Positions 11,157-22,247 of a stretch of 64,000 bases of DNA are shown piece after piece. How positions within the stretch are numbered: position 1 is the first letter of the stretch; every line of letters begins with the position of its first letter. Below the pieces are notes generated by a model. That model did no database searches, was not told the DNA's origin, and saw nothing but the letters and a program-made list of their open reading frames with translations. This DNA comes from Acidobacteriota bacterium (lineage in GTDB: Bacteria > Acidobacteriota > Blastocatellia > Pyrinomonadales > Pyrinomonadaceae). The position numbers were made by a program, and so were the translations under genes. The stretch lies in assembly GCA_003385635.1 (NCBI GenBank), contig QQUY01000001.1, positions 1,279,001 to 1,343,000 on the forward strand. The letters run 5' to 3'.

Positions 11157-11165
11157 ATTAAGAAA
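11129..11165 (+). repeat. AT-rich 11-bp inverted repeat
   Basis: Bases 11129-11139 (TTTCTTAATTC) are perfectly complementary to 11155-11165, with a 15-nt loop that contains GAATTC. There is no GC clamp, so a classical terminator is unlikely; an operator or RNA hairpin upstream of the secreted-protein gene at 11234 is possible. Confidence 0.8.
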
Positions 11166-11233
11166 AATTTAGGATTTTCGGTGACTCCTGATGAGAGACT
11201 CCTAGCGCAAACTACTCTACAGGAGGCGGCAAA

Positions 11234-12295
11234 TTGTTCAGTTCCCACAAGATCCTCACCCCTTTGCTCATTCTAGTGCTATCGACAGGTATTCTCGGTC
11301 AGATCACCCTTTCATCCTCTCAGACGACGGCTTCAATAGATTTCGAGAGTACCGCATCCGGTATTTCGGAAGGGGTTTTTGCTGGTGTGGGATTCTCGCC
11401 TTTACCTCTCGATGGTCAACTCGACTCTGATGCCTTCAGCGTCTTAGGGTTCAGCGACGGAGATCTCGGCTTCGGCGGCTCTGCTGTTTCCGGAGACCTG
11501 GCACGTGGCTCGATCAGCGGTGGTGGTACATCGACAGGAGGGCTCTACGCGCTTGCCGATGTTCCGAATCCCGGTGGAAGCGCGATAGCCTTCCAGCCTG
11601 GAGGAAGTGATTTCACGCCAGGAGCCCTGATCTTGCGGATCGTGAACCAAGACCTGAACGAAATACTTGTTCAGTTAACCGTTTCTTACGACATTTACGA
11701 GCTCAACGATGCTGGAAGAAGCAGCTCTCTTGATTTCTCGTATTCCACGGACGGCGTCAACTTCATACCGCTCCCAATGCTAGGCCACGCATCGACGGAG
11801 GCAGCAGATGCGTCGCCTATGTATGTCAAGATCGGGTCGGGCGGTCCGAGCAGAACTGCCGCGATCGGACCGATCTCGATCGCTCCGAGTGGCGGTGAGA
11901 TCCTCCTTCGATGGCAGTCCGATGATCTCTCAGGAACGGGATCGCGAGACGAAATCGCGATCGACAATATCTCGATCGAAGGCGTTTTCCTCGGAACAAC
12001 GAATGCGGACGGAATGATCGAAGGCACGGTGCTGACCTCGAAAGGCGATCCACTGTCCTTTGTCGCGATCAGGCTTTCGGGAAAAAGTCTCGGCGAAGAA
12101 AGGACCGTCATTTCTAACCACTTCGGACGATTCCGGTTCGAAGGCCTCGCAACCGGAAATACTTATGTTGTGCAGGCCTTGTCGGGAAGATACTCGTTCC
12201 AGATGCCAGTTCAGACCGTATTCCTGGATCAGGACCTGCAGCGGATCACGTTCACCGGGGAGCCAACCGGGTCTTCTGCAAAAGAAGGTCTCTGA
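11234..12295 (+). CDS. Secreted protein with C-terminal carboxypeptidase-regulatory-like domain
   Basis: 353 residues starting at TTG; the perfect AGGAGG at 11221-11226, 7 nt upstream, decides this start. A signal peptide (residues 1 to about 22, ending LSTGILGQ) precedes a Gly/Ser-rich beta domain (about 30-245). This domain has alternating SYDIYEL-, SLDFSYSTDG- and EIAIDNISIEG-type strands, reminiscent of PEP-CTERM-like or jelly-roll extracellular proteins. Residues about 258-340 (GMIEGTVLTSKGDPLSFVAI, then SNHFGRFRFEGL) form a carboxypeptidase regulatory-like beta-sandwich. Probably an exported surface protein. No sorting signal is seen at the C-terminus. Specific function unknown. Confidence 0.8.
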   Translation: MFSSHKILTPLLILVLSTGILGQITLSSSQTTASIDFESTASGISEGVFAGVGFSPLPLDGQLDSDAFSVLGFSDGDLGFGGSAVSGDLARGSISGGGTSTGGLYALADVPNPGGSAIAFQPGGSDFTPGALILRIVNQDLNEILVQLTVSYDIYELNDAGRSSSLDFSYSTDGVNFIPLPMLGHASTEAADASPMYVKIGSGGPSRTAAIGPISIAPSGGEILLRWQSDDLSGTGSRDEIAIDNISIEGVFLGTTNADGMIEGTVLTSKGDPLSFVAIRLSGKSLGEERTVISNHFGRFRFEGLATGNTYVVQALSGRYSFQMPVQTVFLDQDLQRITFTGEPTGSSAKEGL

Positions 12296-12306
12296 CAGCC
12301 TGCCGG

Positions 12307-12315
12307 TGTTATAAT
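12307..12315 (+). promoter_or_regulatory. Extended -10 element before the HExxH gene
   Basis: TGT followed by TATAAT (12310-12315) forms an extended -10 box 33 bp before the ATG at 12349. No -35 at proper distance is obvious, which extended -10 promoters can tolerate. Confidence 0.5.
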
Positions 12316-12348
12316 GCGTTCCCGTAACCTGCTGAAGTTGTAAAGAAT

Positions 12349-13008
12349 ATGAGGTTTGACGGGAAAGTGCAGAGCGCTGACAGGGAGAGAATATCCCAGG
12401 CGCTGGATGACATAGAGAAACACGGAGACAGGTTTCACAAACGGCTTTCGCGGTTCATACGCTCGTCGGATCTCGCGCTGTATGTCGATCTTGCGGAGAA
12501 TGTTCGCGGATCGGGCAGCGTAAGCTTGAACGGGCAGTGGGGCGCACGGCTGGCAGTGGGAGCGGGTGATCTCCGTATGTTCGACGCGGCAAGGCACGTA
12601 CGTCTCAACATCGCGCGTGAAACCATCGATACGGGGGGACAGCGCGGGATTGAAGGTACCCTCGTTCACGAAGGCAAACACGCACTGGATTTCTCGAAAA
12701 TGCTTTCATCTTTCTCGGCAGCGAACGGGCGTTCGTTGTTTAATCCTACCGCATACCAAAGGGAGTACTCTGCCCATCTGACATCGGCTTTCTATCTTCG
12801 ATTGAGGGGAGGGGAATACGCGGACGAAGGAATCGATCTCGGGCTTCTTGAAGTCAGGAACGGCGAATTGTCTGTTAGCGTCGAAGGCATCCGCCAGCGG
12901 CTTCGACGCAACTACGGACTCACACCGGAGACTCCGGGCCAGACTCTGAATCACTCCGCTTATCCAAAGATCAGAACTCCAGAAGAGATGTGGTTCGGGA
13001 TCGTTTGA
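12349..13008 (+). CDS. Uncharacterised protein with HExxH zinc-protease-like motif
   Basis: 219 residues, no signal peptide or membrane segment. I do not recognise the family. Residues 107-111 read HEGKH in the context TLVHEGKHALDF, which matches the HExxH zinc motif of gluzincin/metzincin peptidases. A Glu at 139 (QREYSAH) sits at a distance suited to a third zinc ligand. The C-terminal third is Arg-rich and includes an NYGLTPETPGQ stretch. It has its own extended -10 promoter and lies between a secreted protein and recG with no obvious partner. A cytoplasmic metallopeptidase is possible; catalytic activity is inferred from the motif only. Confidence 0.75.
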   Translation: MRFDGKVQSADRERISQALDDIEKHGDRFHKRLSRFIRSSDLALYVDLAENVRGSGSVSLNGQWGARLAVGAGDLRMFDAARHVRLNIARETIDTGGQRGIEGTLVHEGKHALDFSKMLSSFSAANGRSLFNPTAYQREYSAHLTSAFYLRLRGGEYADEGIDLGLLEVRNGELSVSVEGIRQRLRRNYGLTPETPGQTLNHSAYPKIRTPEEMWFGIV

Positions 13009-13042
13009 TTGCCGCATTTCCATTCACCATTTCCCTTCCAAA

Positions 13043-15343
13043 ATGACCATCACGATCACCACCGGGATCACGGAGCTTTACAGGCACGATGTCGCAGGTA
13101 TCTCTCCTTACTTATCGAGGAAGCTAGCGAACGCAGTTGCCGGTGCGGCAGATAAGTCCGATCCTGAAGAAGCCACCGTCGATGATCTTCTGGCCTACTT
13201 TCCGATGAGGTATGAAGATCGTTCAGATACTAAGGCGATCGACGAGCTCTACGAAGGGATAGAAAGTTCAGTCGTCCTCCACGTCCGAAATGCGGACGGC
13301 TACAGGGTCGGACGGAAGAGGCCGAAATCTGCTCCTCCGCTATATATCTTCGAGGTGACAGCCGGAGACGAGAAACTGACAAGGAAGCCGGTCATCGTCT
13401 GGTGGTTCATCTCGGGCAAAGGAGCAAAGAACATTGTCGAATACTGGAGGAAGAGATTTGCGCGCGGCACTTCGTTTGTTGCATACGGCAAGTGGGAATG
13501 GGACAACCGCCGTAAAACGTTCTCATTGAAATTGGCAAAGCCGGACGAGATCGAGATCCTGCCCTCCGAAGATGACACCGAAGCGAGGGCTCAGGATCAC
13601 GAAACACCCGAACCCAAGGGCGAAGCCGATAAAAAAGAAGACCTCGAAGAAGACCTGGACCGCCCGGAATTTTCGGCTGTTCACGTAGGTCGCCGAGTTC
13701 CCGTTTACAGAAAGCTGGGGCCATTCAAGACGAAGCGTCTGCGTGAGATCGTTTTTGATGTGCTCGGAAAAATAGACCCAGCTTCGATCGAGGACAGGCT
13801 TTCGAAATCAACGCTAAAAAGACTCAAGTTGATCTCAAGAGCTGATGCAATAAAGCAGATCCACTTTCCTCCCGAGGACGCCGATCTGCGAAAGTACTCT
13901 TCGTTCAGAAGTGAGGCTCACCGCCGGCTCATCTTTGAAGAGTTCTTCTGGGTAAGTTTTGCGCTCCAGATACTGCGTTCTGATCGTCGTGAGGAAAAAA
14001 AAGGAAACCTGATCAAAGTCTCAGAAGCGACCCGCAAACGGATTTCTGATCGTCTCCCTTTCAAGCTCACAGGCGCTCAGCAAAAAGTGGTCGACGAGAT
14101 CTTTCGGGATTTGGAATCGGAATCCCCTATGAACCGGCTTGTTCAGGGCGACGTCGGCAGCGGTAAAACGATCGTTGCCTTCATATCGATACTTGCCGCG
14201 CTTGAGGCGGGATTTCAGGCTGCTTTGATGGCGCCGACCGAAATACTCGCCGAACAGCATTTTCGGAACGCAAGGGAGTTCTTCGCTGAAACGGATCAGA
14301 ATGTCGATCTTCTGATTGGCGGCCTGAAGGCTTCAGAAAAGAAAAAGGTCAAGGCACGCCTCGAATCGGGTGAGACCGGGTTGGTGATAGGCACACATGC
14401 GATCATTCAGGACAACGTGGAGTTCAAGAGTTTAGGTCTTGCCGTGATAGATGAACAGCATCGTTTTGGAGTGCTTCAGAGGGCGGAACTTAAGGAGCGA
14501 GGTTACAACCCGGATGTCCTCGTGATGACCGCGACTCCGATACCAAGATCGTTGGCAATAACCGTGTACGGAGATCTCGATGTTTCGATCATTGACGAGC
14601 TTCCGCCCGGGAGGACCCCGGTCAAGACCGTCGTCGTCGGTGAGGACCAGAGAAAAGGGGTCTACAAAGGCATCGAACGCGAAATAAAGGCCGGAAGGCA
14701 GGTTTACATCGTCTATCCACTGATCGACGAATCCGAGAAGCTTGACCTTAAAGCGGCGACCAGGATGTATGAGGAACTTCGCGACAAGAGGTTCGGGGAC
14801 CGGAGAGTTGGCCTGCTGCACGGCCGCTTGAAGACACCGGAGAAAGAGTCGGTAATGTCTGAATTCGTTTCGGGAAACCTCGATATCCTTGTTTCAACAA
14901 CTGTTATTGAGGTGGGCATGGATGTGCCAAATGCCTCGCTGATGATCATTGAGCACGCAGAAAGGTTTGGGCTTTCTCAGCTTCACCAGCTCCGCGGCAG
15001 GGTTGGAAGAGGAGCCGAACAGTCATTCTGTGTTTTGCTGACGGGAGACAAGAAAACAGTCGTAGCGAAAGAGAGACTCGGGATAATGGAGGATACGGGT
15101 GATGGATTCCGAATCGCGGAGAAAGATCTGGAGCTGCGAGGGCAGGGTGAGATTCTCGGTACGCGGCAATCCGGCGTTCGGACATTCCGCGTGGGAAACA
15201 TCGTTCGTGATTTTGAGATCCTCGATGCGGCAAGAAAGGAAGCAGAGAGGTTCCTGGAAGACGACAACGAGGGTGAAGAAAGAAGAAGACTGCAGTGTGC
15301 TATTGAATCAGACCATCGATACAAGCTCGGCAGCATCGGTTGA
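13043..15343 (+). CDS. recG: ATP-dependent DNA helicase RecG
   Basis: 766 residues. Drives branch migration and fork reversal at stalled replication forks and Holliday junctions. The wedge/OB region is residues about 40-180 (YFPMRYEDRS near 53). The helicase core has Walker A GDVGSGKT at 369-376, DEQH at 470-473, TATPIPRSLA near 495 and the motif VI QLRGRVGRG near 650. A charged insert of about 45 residues (about 172-215, rich in Glu, Asp and Lys) sits between wedge and helicase and is not usual. Length is above the common 690-700, mainly because of it. Confidence 0.97.
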   Translation: MTITITTGITELYRHDVAGISPYLSRKLANAVAGAADKSDPEEATVDDLLAYFPMRYEDRSDTKAIDELYEGIESSVVLHVRNADGYRVGRKRPKSAPPLYIFEVTAGDEKLTRKPVIVWWFISGKGAKNIVEYWRKRFARGTSFVAYGKWEWDNRRKTFSLKLAKPDEIEILPSEDDTEARAQDHETPEPKGEADKKEDLEEDLDRPEFSAVHVGRRVPVYRKLGPFKTKRLREIVFDVLGKIDPASIEDRLSKSTLKRLKLISRADAIKQIHFPPEDADLRKYSSFRSEAHRRLIFEEFFWVSFALQILRSDRREEKKGNLIKVSEATRKRISDRLPFKLTGAQQKVVDEIFRDLESESPMNRLVQGDVGSGKTIVAFISILAALEAGFQAALMAPTEILAEQHFRNAREFFAETDQNVDLLIGGLKASEKKKVKARLESGETGLVIGTHAIIQDNVEFKSLGLAVIDEQHRFGVLQRAELKERGYNPDVLVMTATPIPRSLAITVYGDLDVSIIDELPPGRTPVKTVVVGEDQRKGVYKGIEREIKAGRQVYIVYPLIDESEKLDLKAATRMYEELRDKRFGDRRVGLLHGRLKTPEKESVMSEFVSGNLDILVSTTVIEVGMDVPNASLMIIEHAERFGLSQLHQLRGRVGRGAEQSFCVLLTGDKKTVVAKERLGIMEDTGDGFRIAEKDLELRGQGEILGTRQSGVRTFRVGNIVRDFEILDAARKEAERFLEDDNEGEERRRLQCAIESDHRYKLGSIG

Positions 15344-15520
15344 GCCCGCCCTTTGATTCAAATTCACTTGATAATCAGCCGATTCTCTGATTAAATCACT
15401 CCATCAGCCGCAGTCGTGAATTGATCGCCTCCCCTTTCAGATGATGAGATCTCCCGCCGTCCGGGCGAACATGATCCTGGACGACCGATCTCAAACGAAG
15501 AGCGTCCGTCTTCTAGTACG

Positions 15521-16198
15521 ATGAGCAACAACCGTCGCGGAGAATCCGCGAAGTCCTCACAGAACGAACGTACCCCGCTTGGGGACGGACAAGTCCCGGA
15601 TACCAAGAAATCTGGTACGCCAAACGACCTGCTTTCAACAAATAACCTCGTAACCGACGGAAAACTGAGCGGTCAACGGATCACTTATCCGATACTAAGA
15701 GGCAAGATTCCCATTCCGGCTGCAGAGCGGATGGCGGTATTTGCACGGATCGGAGATCTGATAGGTTCAGCTCGTTTTCTTGACCTATGTGCGGGTACCG
15801 GGGCGATCGGGATCGAGGCGGTCTCGAGAGGCGTCCAGGTCTGCACATTTGTAGAAAGGAAGCTGAAGCGCTGTGAGATGATCCGGGAAAACCTGCAAGC
15901 GCTGGGGATCAAGGACGGGCACGGAGAGGTTTTCGAAGAGGAAGCGGTTCCTTTCCTCAAAAAAATGTCTCGCAAGCGGCGCTTCTGGGACATCGTTTTC
16001 TGGGATCCGCCTCACGACACCGATTATGACGACGCTTTTCGCTTCCTCGCGGCGGGAGCTGTCATCCGGCCAGAAGGAAAGCTGTTGCTGAGGCACCATT
16101 CCGAGATGTTTTTCGAAAGCAGGATCGGGAGACTGAAACGAAGGAGTGTTTTTGAAGCCGAATCCAGTTCTGTAAGCTTTTTCGAGCGATACTACTGA
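15521..16198 (+). CDS. RsmD-like methyltransferase paralogue with DPPH motif
   Basis: 225 residues. The first 50 are polar and low-complexity. The rest is a Rossmann methyltransferase close to RsmD: FLDLCAGTGAIGIEA near 87-101 binds S-adenosylmethionine. The catalytic motif, normally DPPY in RsmD, reads DPPH (162-165), and the RPTSDRLRETLFN stretch of true RsmD is replaced by an unrelated PAAERMAVFARIG. The gene is 72 bp before a canonical rsmD, so it looks like a tandem duplicate that has diverged. It could modify another RNA or protein, or be inactive. The ATG at 15521 has no clear ribosome site. Confidence 0.8.
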   Translation: MSNNRRGESAKSSQNERTPLGDGQVPDTKKSGTPNDLLSTNNLVTDGKLSGQRITYPILRGKIPIPAAERMAVFARIGDLIGSARFLDLCAGTGAIGIEAVSRGVQVCTFVERKLKRCEMIRENLQALGIKDGHGEVFEEEAVPFLKKMSRKRRFWDIVFWDPPHDTDYDDAFRFLAAGAVIRPEGKLLLRHHSEMFFESRIGRLKRRSVFEAESSSVSFFERYY

Positions 16199-16270
16199 TC
16201 AAACCGAAAATCACCTTATATTAATGCTGATCGTGTGCGTCTTTGGCCGTACCCGTATATCCTCATTGGT

Positions 16271-16825
16271 ATGCGAGTGATTTCCGGGATCTATGGAGGA
16301 AGGACGCTCCGAAGCCCTTCCGGGACCCGAACAAGGCCAACCTCAGACAGGCTTCGTGAAACACTGTTCAACGTTCTTGCGCCCCTCATCACAGAAGAGA
16401 CCAGGTTTTTGGATCTTTGTGCGGGAACCGGAGCTATCGGAATCGAGGCGATATCCAGAGGAGCAGTGTCAGTAACCTTTGTCGACAAGTCGCGGCGTGC
16501 GTGCGGGTTGATCGAGGAAAACCTCGATCAGCTTGGCATACCCGAAAGCAGGACCGAGGTAGTTTGTGCCGCGGCAGGCAAGTTTTTGAGAAAGAACCCT
16601 GAACTCGAGTGGGACATCATTTTTTTTGATCCACCGTATTCCTCTGACTACGCCGCCGTACTCGCGCTCTTCGGGGAAGGACAGGCGAATTACCTGACCC
16701 CGGAAGGGCTGCTCGTTGTCGAACACCATGCCAAGACCGTGATCCCGGATGCCGTTTCCGAGATCCGCCGGTGGCGGCTTTTGAAACAGGGAGAAACGAG
16801 GCTCAGTTTCTTTGAGAGAAACTAG
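16271..16825 (+). CDS. rsmD: 16S rRNA (guanine-966 N2)-methyltransferase RsmD
   Basis: 184 residues from the ATG at 16271; an in-frame GTG at 16235 would add 12 residues that the family does not have. RsmD methylates G966 of 16S rRNA. Seen: MRVISGIYGGRTL at the N-terminus, TRPTSDRLRETLFNVL (about 21-36), LDLCAGTGAIGIEA (47-60) and the catalytic DPPY at 120-123. It follows the DPPH paralogue. The next gene starts 19 bp after its stop. Confidence 0.93.
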   Translation: MRVISGIYGGRTLRSPSGTRTRPTSDRLRETLFNVLAPLITEETRFLDLCAGTGAIGIEAISRGAVSVTFVDKSRRACGLIEENLDQLGIPESRTEVVCAAAGKFLRKNPELEWDIIFFDPPYSSDYAAVLALFGEGQANYLTPEGLLVVEHHAKTVIPDAVSEIRRWRLLKQGETRLSFFERN

Positions 16826-16844
16826 GCCGGCGAGACTTTTCGGG

Positions 16845-17735
16845 ATGAAGATCTTTGTTTGGCTGATCCTTTGCCTTATCTGGGGCACAACCTGGATGTT
16901 TATCAAGATCGGTCTTGAGGACCTCCCACCCGTTTCGTTCGCTTATCTGCGTTTCATTCTTGCGGCTCTCGTGATAGGGCTTGTGATACGGTTCGGCGGC
17001 CTCTCGTTCCCGAAGACAAGGCAACACTGGAAACTACTTGCTTTGACCGGCTTCCTTCAGTTCTCGATCAACTACAGCCTGGTATTCTGGAGCGAGCTCT
17101 ACATCACTTCGGGTCTGGCCGCAGTGCTTCAGGCCACAATTCCTGTCTTCGGGCTTTTCCTTGCGAAGTTCCACCTCCCGGAAGAAAAGCTGACTGTTCT
17201 CAAATTAGCGGCGCTCGCTGTCGGTCTTGCCGGTGTTGCGGTTATCTTCTATGACCAGCTCAGACTTGAGAGCTATATGGCATTCATCGGTTCTGTTGCT
17301 ATAGTGATAGGCGCTTATGCAGCGGCTCACGCTTCGGTTCTTACGAAGGCAAAAGGAGGCGGACTCGGCCCGGAGGCGATCGTTTTCGGCCAGATGATCT
17401 GCGGTCTTCCTTTCCTGATCATAGTCGGTCTCGTGTTTGAAGGGAGTCCGTTCGGTTTCAATTACTCTTTCAAGGCGGTTTCCAGCGTTCTTTACCTCTC
17501 GCTTTTCGGAACGATTGCCGCTTTCTGGCTCTATTATTGGCTTCTGAGCCGTGTCGAGTCGACCAAAGCAATGACGATAGCCTTGGTAACTCCGCTGATC
17601 GCGGTTGTGTTCGGCGCCATGTTTCTCGGCGAATCGCTCAGGCTTCAGGTAGTTCTGGGGGGGCTCCTGATCTTGTCAGGCGTCGGCCTGATCGTGTTTC
17701 GAAAGCGGCTGCCCAGAAAAGTGATTGCAGCCTGA
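16845..17735 (+). CDS. EamA/DMT-family transporter
   Basis: 296 residues with about ten hydrophobic segments arranged as two EamA repeats. The N-terminus [18 protein letters not shown] and the second-half [14 protein letters not shown] are typical drug/metabolite exporters of the inner membrane. The substrate cannot be told from sequence. The start at the ATG at 16845 is preferred over an upstream TTG at 16812 that lies inside rsmD. Together with rsmD and aroC it forms a tightly packed plus-strand run. Confidence 0.9.
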   Translation: MKIFVWLILCLIWGTTWMFIKIGLEDLPPVSFAYLRFILAALVIGLVIRFGGLSFPKTRQHWKLLALTGFLQFSINYSLVFWSELYITSGLAAVLQATIPVFGLFLAKFHLPEEKLTVLKLAALAVGLAGVAVIFYDQLRLESYMAFIGSVAIVIGAYAAAHASVLTKAKGGGLGPEAIVFGQMICGLPFLIIVGLVFEGSPFGFNYSFKAVSSVLYLSLFGTIAAFWLYYWLLSRVESTKAMTIALVTPLIAVVFGAMFLGESLRLQVVLGGLLILSGVGLIVFRKRLPRKVIAA

Positions 17736-17745
17736 TAACGGAGAT

Positions 17746-18912
17746 ATGAATTTTCGGTTTACAACTGCCGGCGAGTCCCATGGCAAAGCGCTTATCGCAT
17801 TGGTCGAGGGCGTACCAGCCGGACTGGCGATCGATAAGGGAACGATCGACTTTGAGTTGGCGCGGCGGCAGTTGGGGTATGGCCGCGGCGGTCGTATGAA
17901 GATCGAAAGTGATCGCGTCGAGATTCTGTCAGGGATTCGGCATGGAAAAGCCATCGGGTCGCCGATAGCGATGATGATCGAGAACCGAGACTTCGTGCAC
18001 TGGACTGAGGTGATGTCGTCCGAGATCCCTGAATCTCCTCCCAAGAACGAGAGAGTCGTAAAAAGGCCACGGCCGGGTCACGCAGATCTCGCCGGCGGTC
18101 AGAAGTTTGAGGCTCGCGATCTGCGAAACATTCTCGAAAGAGCTTCTGCCAGGGAAACCGCGGCTAGAGTGGCTTGCGGAGCAATAGCGAGAATACTCCT
18201 TTCGGAGTTCCGGATCGAGATACGGAGCCACGTCGCAAAGCTTGGAGACATTCCGAAGCGGCCGATCGACGCCGGATGGGAAGAGATATCGTCGATCAGC
18301 AACGAGGCCCCGCTCAGATGTACTGATCCAGAGATCGAAAAGGAGATGGTAAAAGCTGTAGATCGAGCAAAGGAATCCGGCGACACACTGGGCGGAGTAT
18401 TCGAGGTTGCCGTGAAAGGGATTCCGCCGGGCATCGGGTCGCACACGTCGTGGTATGAGAAACTTGACGGCAGGCTCGCCCGGGCCGTCATGTCGATACC
18501 GGCAGTCAAAGCAGTCGAGATCGGTACCGGGGTCGAAAATTCGGGTCTTCGTGGTTCAGCGGTGCACGATGAGATTACTTTCGACAACGGTGAATTCGGC
18601 AGAAGTACAAATCGTGCGGGAGGCCTTGAAGGCGGGATCACAAACGGACAGGAGTTGCGGGTCCGCGGATACAAGAAACCGATTTCCACCCTCAGAAAGC
18701 CGCTGAGATCGGTCGATATCGATACGAAAGAGGTCGATGAGGCCGCATTCGAAAGGTCGGATATCACAGCGGTTCCTGCTGCCGGCGTAATAGGTGAAGC
18801 GATGGTTGCTCTCGTGCTCGCCGACGCGATTCGCGAGAAGTTCGGCGGTGATTCGATCTCTGAAATGCGTCGTAACTTTGAGGGGTACATTGCGCAGCTA
18901 CGTGATTACTGA
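17746..18912 (+). CDS. aroC: Chorismate synthase
   Basis: 388 residues. Converts 5-enolpyruvylshikimate-3-phosphate to chorismate with reduced FMN, the last shared step of aromatic amino acid and folate synthesis; pabB further on uses the product. Seen: [12 protein letters not shown] at the N-terminus, [11 protein letters not shown] near 43-53, [13 protein letters not shown] near 110-122 and [14 protein letters not shown] near 134-147. The ATG at 17746 has GGAG five bases upstream and is preferred over the longer frame. It starts 10 bp after the transporter stop. Confidence 0.97.
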   Translation: MNFRFTTAGESHGKALIALVEGVPAGLAIDKGTIDFELARRQLGYGRGGRMKIESDRVEILSGIRHGKAIGSPIAMMIENRDFVHWTEVMSSEIPESPPKNERVVKRPRPGHADLAGGQKFEARDLRNILERASARETAARVACGAIARILLSEFRIEIRSHVAKLGDIPKRPIDAGWEEISSISNEAPLRCTDPEIEKEMVKAVDRAKESGDTLGGVFEVAVKGIPPGIGSHTSWYEKLDGRLARAVMSIPAVKAVEIGTGVENSGLRGSAVHDEITFDNGEFGRSTNRAGGLEGGITNGQELRVRGYKKPISTLRKPLRSVDIDTKEVDEAAFERSDITAVPAAGVIGEAMVALVLADAIREKFGGDSISEMRRNFEGYIAQLRDY

Positions 18913-18929
18913 TCATTCAATTCCTTTCG

Positions 18930-19997
18930 ATGTCGCCGACCCCCCTTCAAAGAAGATTCACGCTTGAGCTGCTTACCGAATGGCGAAAGCTGGAACTTCC
19001 TTTCGCGAACGAAACTCTGATCCTCGCGGTTTCAGGAGGTGCAGATTCTTGTGCGCTTGCCGCCGGTGTATCGGAATTACGAAACCGACAAAAGCTTGAA
19101 AATGATTTTATCGTCGCGCATTTTGATCACGGTCTGAGAGGGGCCGAAAGCCAGGAGGATTCTGAGTTTGTTAAAGAACTTTCGCAGGAACTCGGCTTCG
19201 AATTTCTTTCCGGAAGCGCTCCCGCATCGGTGTTTCGTTCGAAGTCCAATCTGGAAGAAAAGGCGCGGAAGGCGCGATACACGTTCCTCAGAAAGGCGGC
19301 CAAGGCGACCAGCGCCCGTTACGTGCTCACCGCCCATACACGAAACGACCAGGCAGAAACGCTTTTATTGAACTTGGTCAGGGGAGCCGGGCTTTCGGGC
19401 CTTTCTGGAATGGCTCCTGTACGTGTGCTCGGAACCGATGGGGAACGTTCGGGTCAACGTCCCCGTAACGAGGAACCCGGCATCCTCCTCGCCAGACCGA
19501 TGCTGAATTGGGCGACAAGAGAAACGAACCGTGCGTACTGTGGTGACTGCGGGATAAGTCCGAAGGAAGATAGTATGAACACCGACTTGGGTTTCTCAAG
19601 AATTCGGATTCGAAACCAGGTTATTCCGCTACTAGAAGAGCTGAATCCCAGAGTAATCGAAACGATCGCCGCCTCTGCCGATACGCTGCGTGACGAGAAT
19701 GACTTTCTGTCCCTTGATGCGAAAACGCTTCAGGCTTCAATAGCGGAAGCTGAGAATGTGAGCCTGGAAGTTCGCAGGTTTACGCAAATGGCTGACGCGG
19801 TTGCGGTTAGCATTGTCCGGCGCTGGATCAAGATTCGGAGGGGTTCATTGAGGGCAATCTCTCGCAAGCACTTACTGTCCGTAGTTGATCTTGCAAAAAG
19901 CGGCAAAAGCGGAAGACTGGTTGAACTCCCGGGCCGGTGCCGGGTCGTCAAGAGGCACGGCCGTCTGTGTTTCGAAGATGTTAAAGTTGAAAAATGA
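18930..19997 (+). CDS. tilS: tRNA(Ile)-lysidine synthetase
   Basis: 355 residues. Attaches lysine to C34 of the tRNA-Ile with anticodon CAU so that it reads AUA. The PP-loop ATP site SGGADS is at 35-40, followed by AHFDHGLRG and a TAHTRNDQAETLLLNL motif near 140-155 and RPMLNW near 190. The C-terminal region is shorter than in E. coli TilS but complete for the medium-length class. It lies 17 bp after aroC and upstream of ftsH; tilS-ftsH neighbourhood is widely conserved. Confidence 0.94.
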   Translation: MSPTPLQRRFTLELLTEWRKLELPFANETLILAVSGGADSCALAAGVSELRNRQKLENDFIVAHFDHGLRGAESQEDSEFVKELSQELGFEFLSGSAPASVFRSKSNLEEKARKARYTFLRKAAKATSARYVLTAHTRNDQAETLLLNLVRGAGLSGLSGMAPVRVLGTDGERSGQRPRNEEPGILLARPMLNWATRETNRAYCGDCGISPKEDSMNTDLGFSRIRIRNQVIPLLEELNPRVIETIAASADTLRDENDFLSLDAKTLQASIAEAENVSLEVRRFTQMADAVAVSIVRRWIKIRRGSLRAISRKHLLSVVDLAKSGKSGRLVELPGRCRVVKRHGRLCFEDVKVEK

Positions 19998-20036
19998 AGG
20001 TCGGCAATCTACAATCAAAGGTTGTGGTGCTGGACT

Positions 20037-20074
20037 GTAAGCACCCGGTGAACAACGTGGTTTCCGGTACTTAC
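20037..20074 (+). promoter_or_regulatory. Stem-loop in the ftsH leader
   Basis: GTAAG and CCGG (20037-20041, 20045-20048) pair with CCGG and CTTAC (20064-20067, 20070-20074), with a small internal loop. It lies between tilS and ftsH. It could be a leader structure of ftsH; no known riboswitch is recognised. Confidence 0.4.
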
Positions 20075-20151
20075 ATCCTAGGCCTTTCTTCGGGACAGGC
20101 TGCTGAGATTTATTAAATGGTCCAGTGCTGGCATTATTTGGAGGCTTTAAC

Positions 20152-22092
<1,941 letters not shown>

Positions 22093-22115
22093 GGCTCACG
22101 GGAAATAGAAGTTGG

Positions 22116-22151
22116 AAGCGAGGTTTGGGAGTGATCCCGGCCTCGCTTTTT
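22116..22151 (+). terminator. Rho-independent terminator after ftsH
   Basis: AAGCGAGG (22116-22123) pairs with CCTCGCTT (22141-22148) around a 17-nt loop and is followed by a T-run ending in TTTTTC. It lies 24 bp after the ftsH stop. Confidence 0.85.
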
Positions 22152-22247
22152 CATTGACCATTTATCGATGACCAGGGACCAGTGCAAGACATTCCTGTTT
22201 ATCTATGTCGATCCGTGGCGAGATTCACACTGAACAATCTGGAAGCC

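Noticed and set aside
11066-11248. Minus-strand 60-codon frame ending in SCSC, possible RiPP precursor
   Set aside because: No modification enzymes nearby, no ribosome site, and it overlaps the promoter/ribosome site of the secreted-protein gene.
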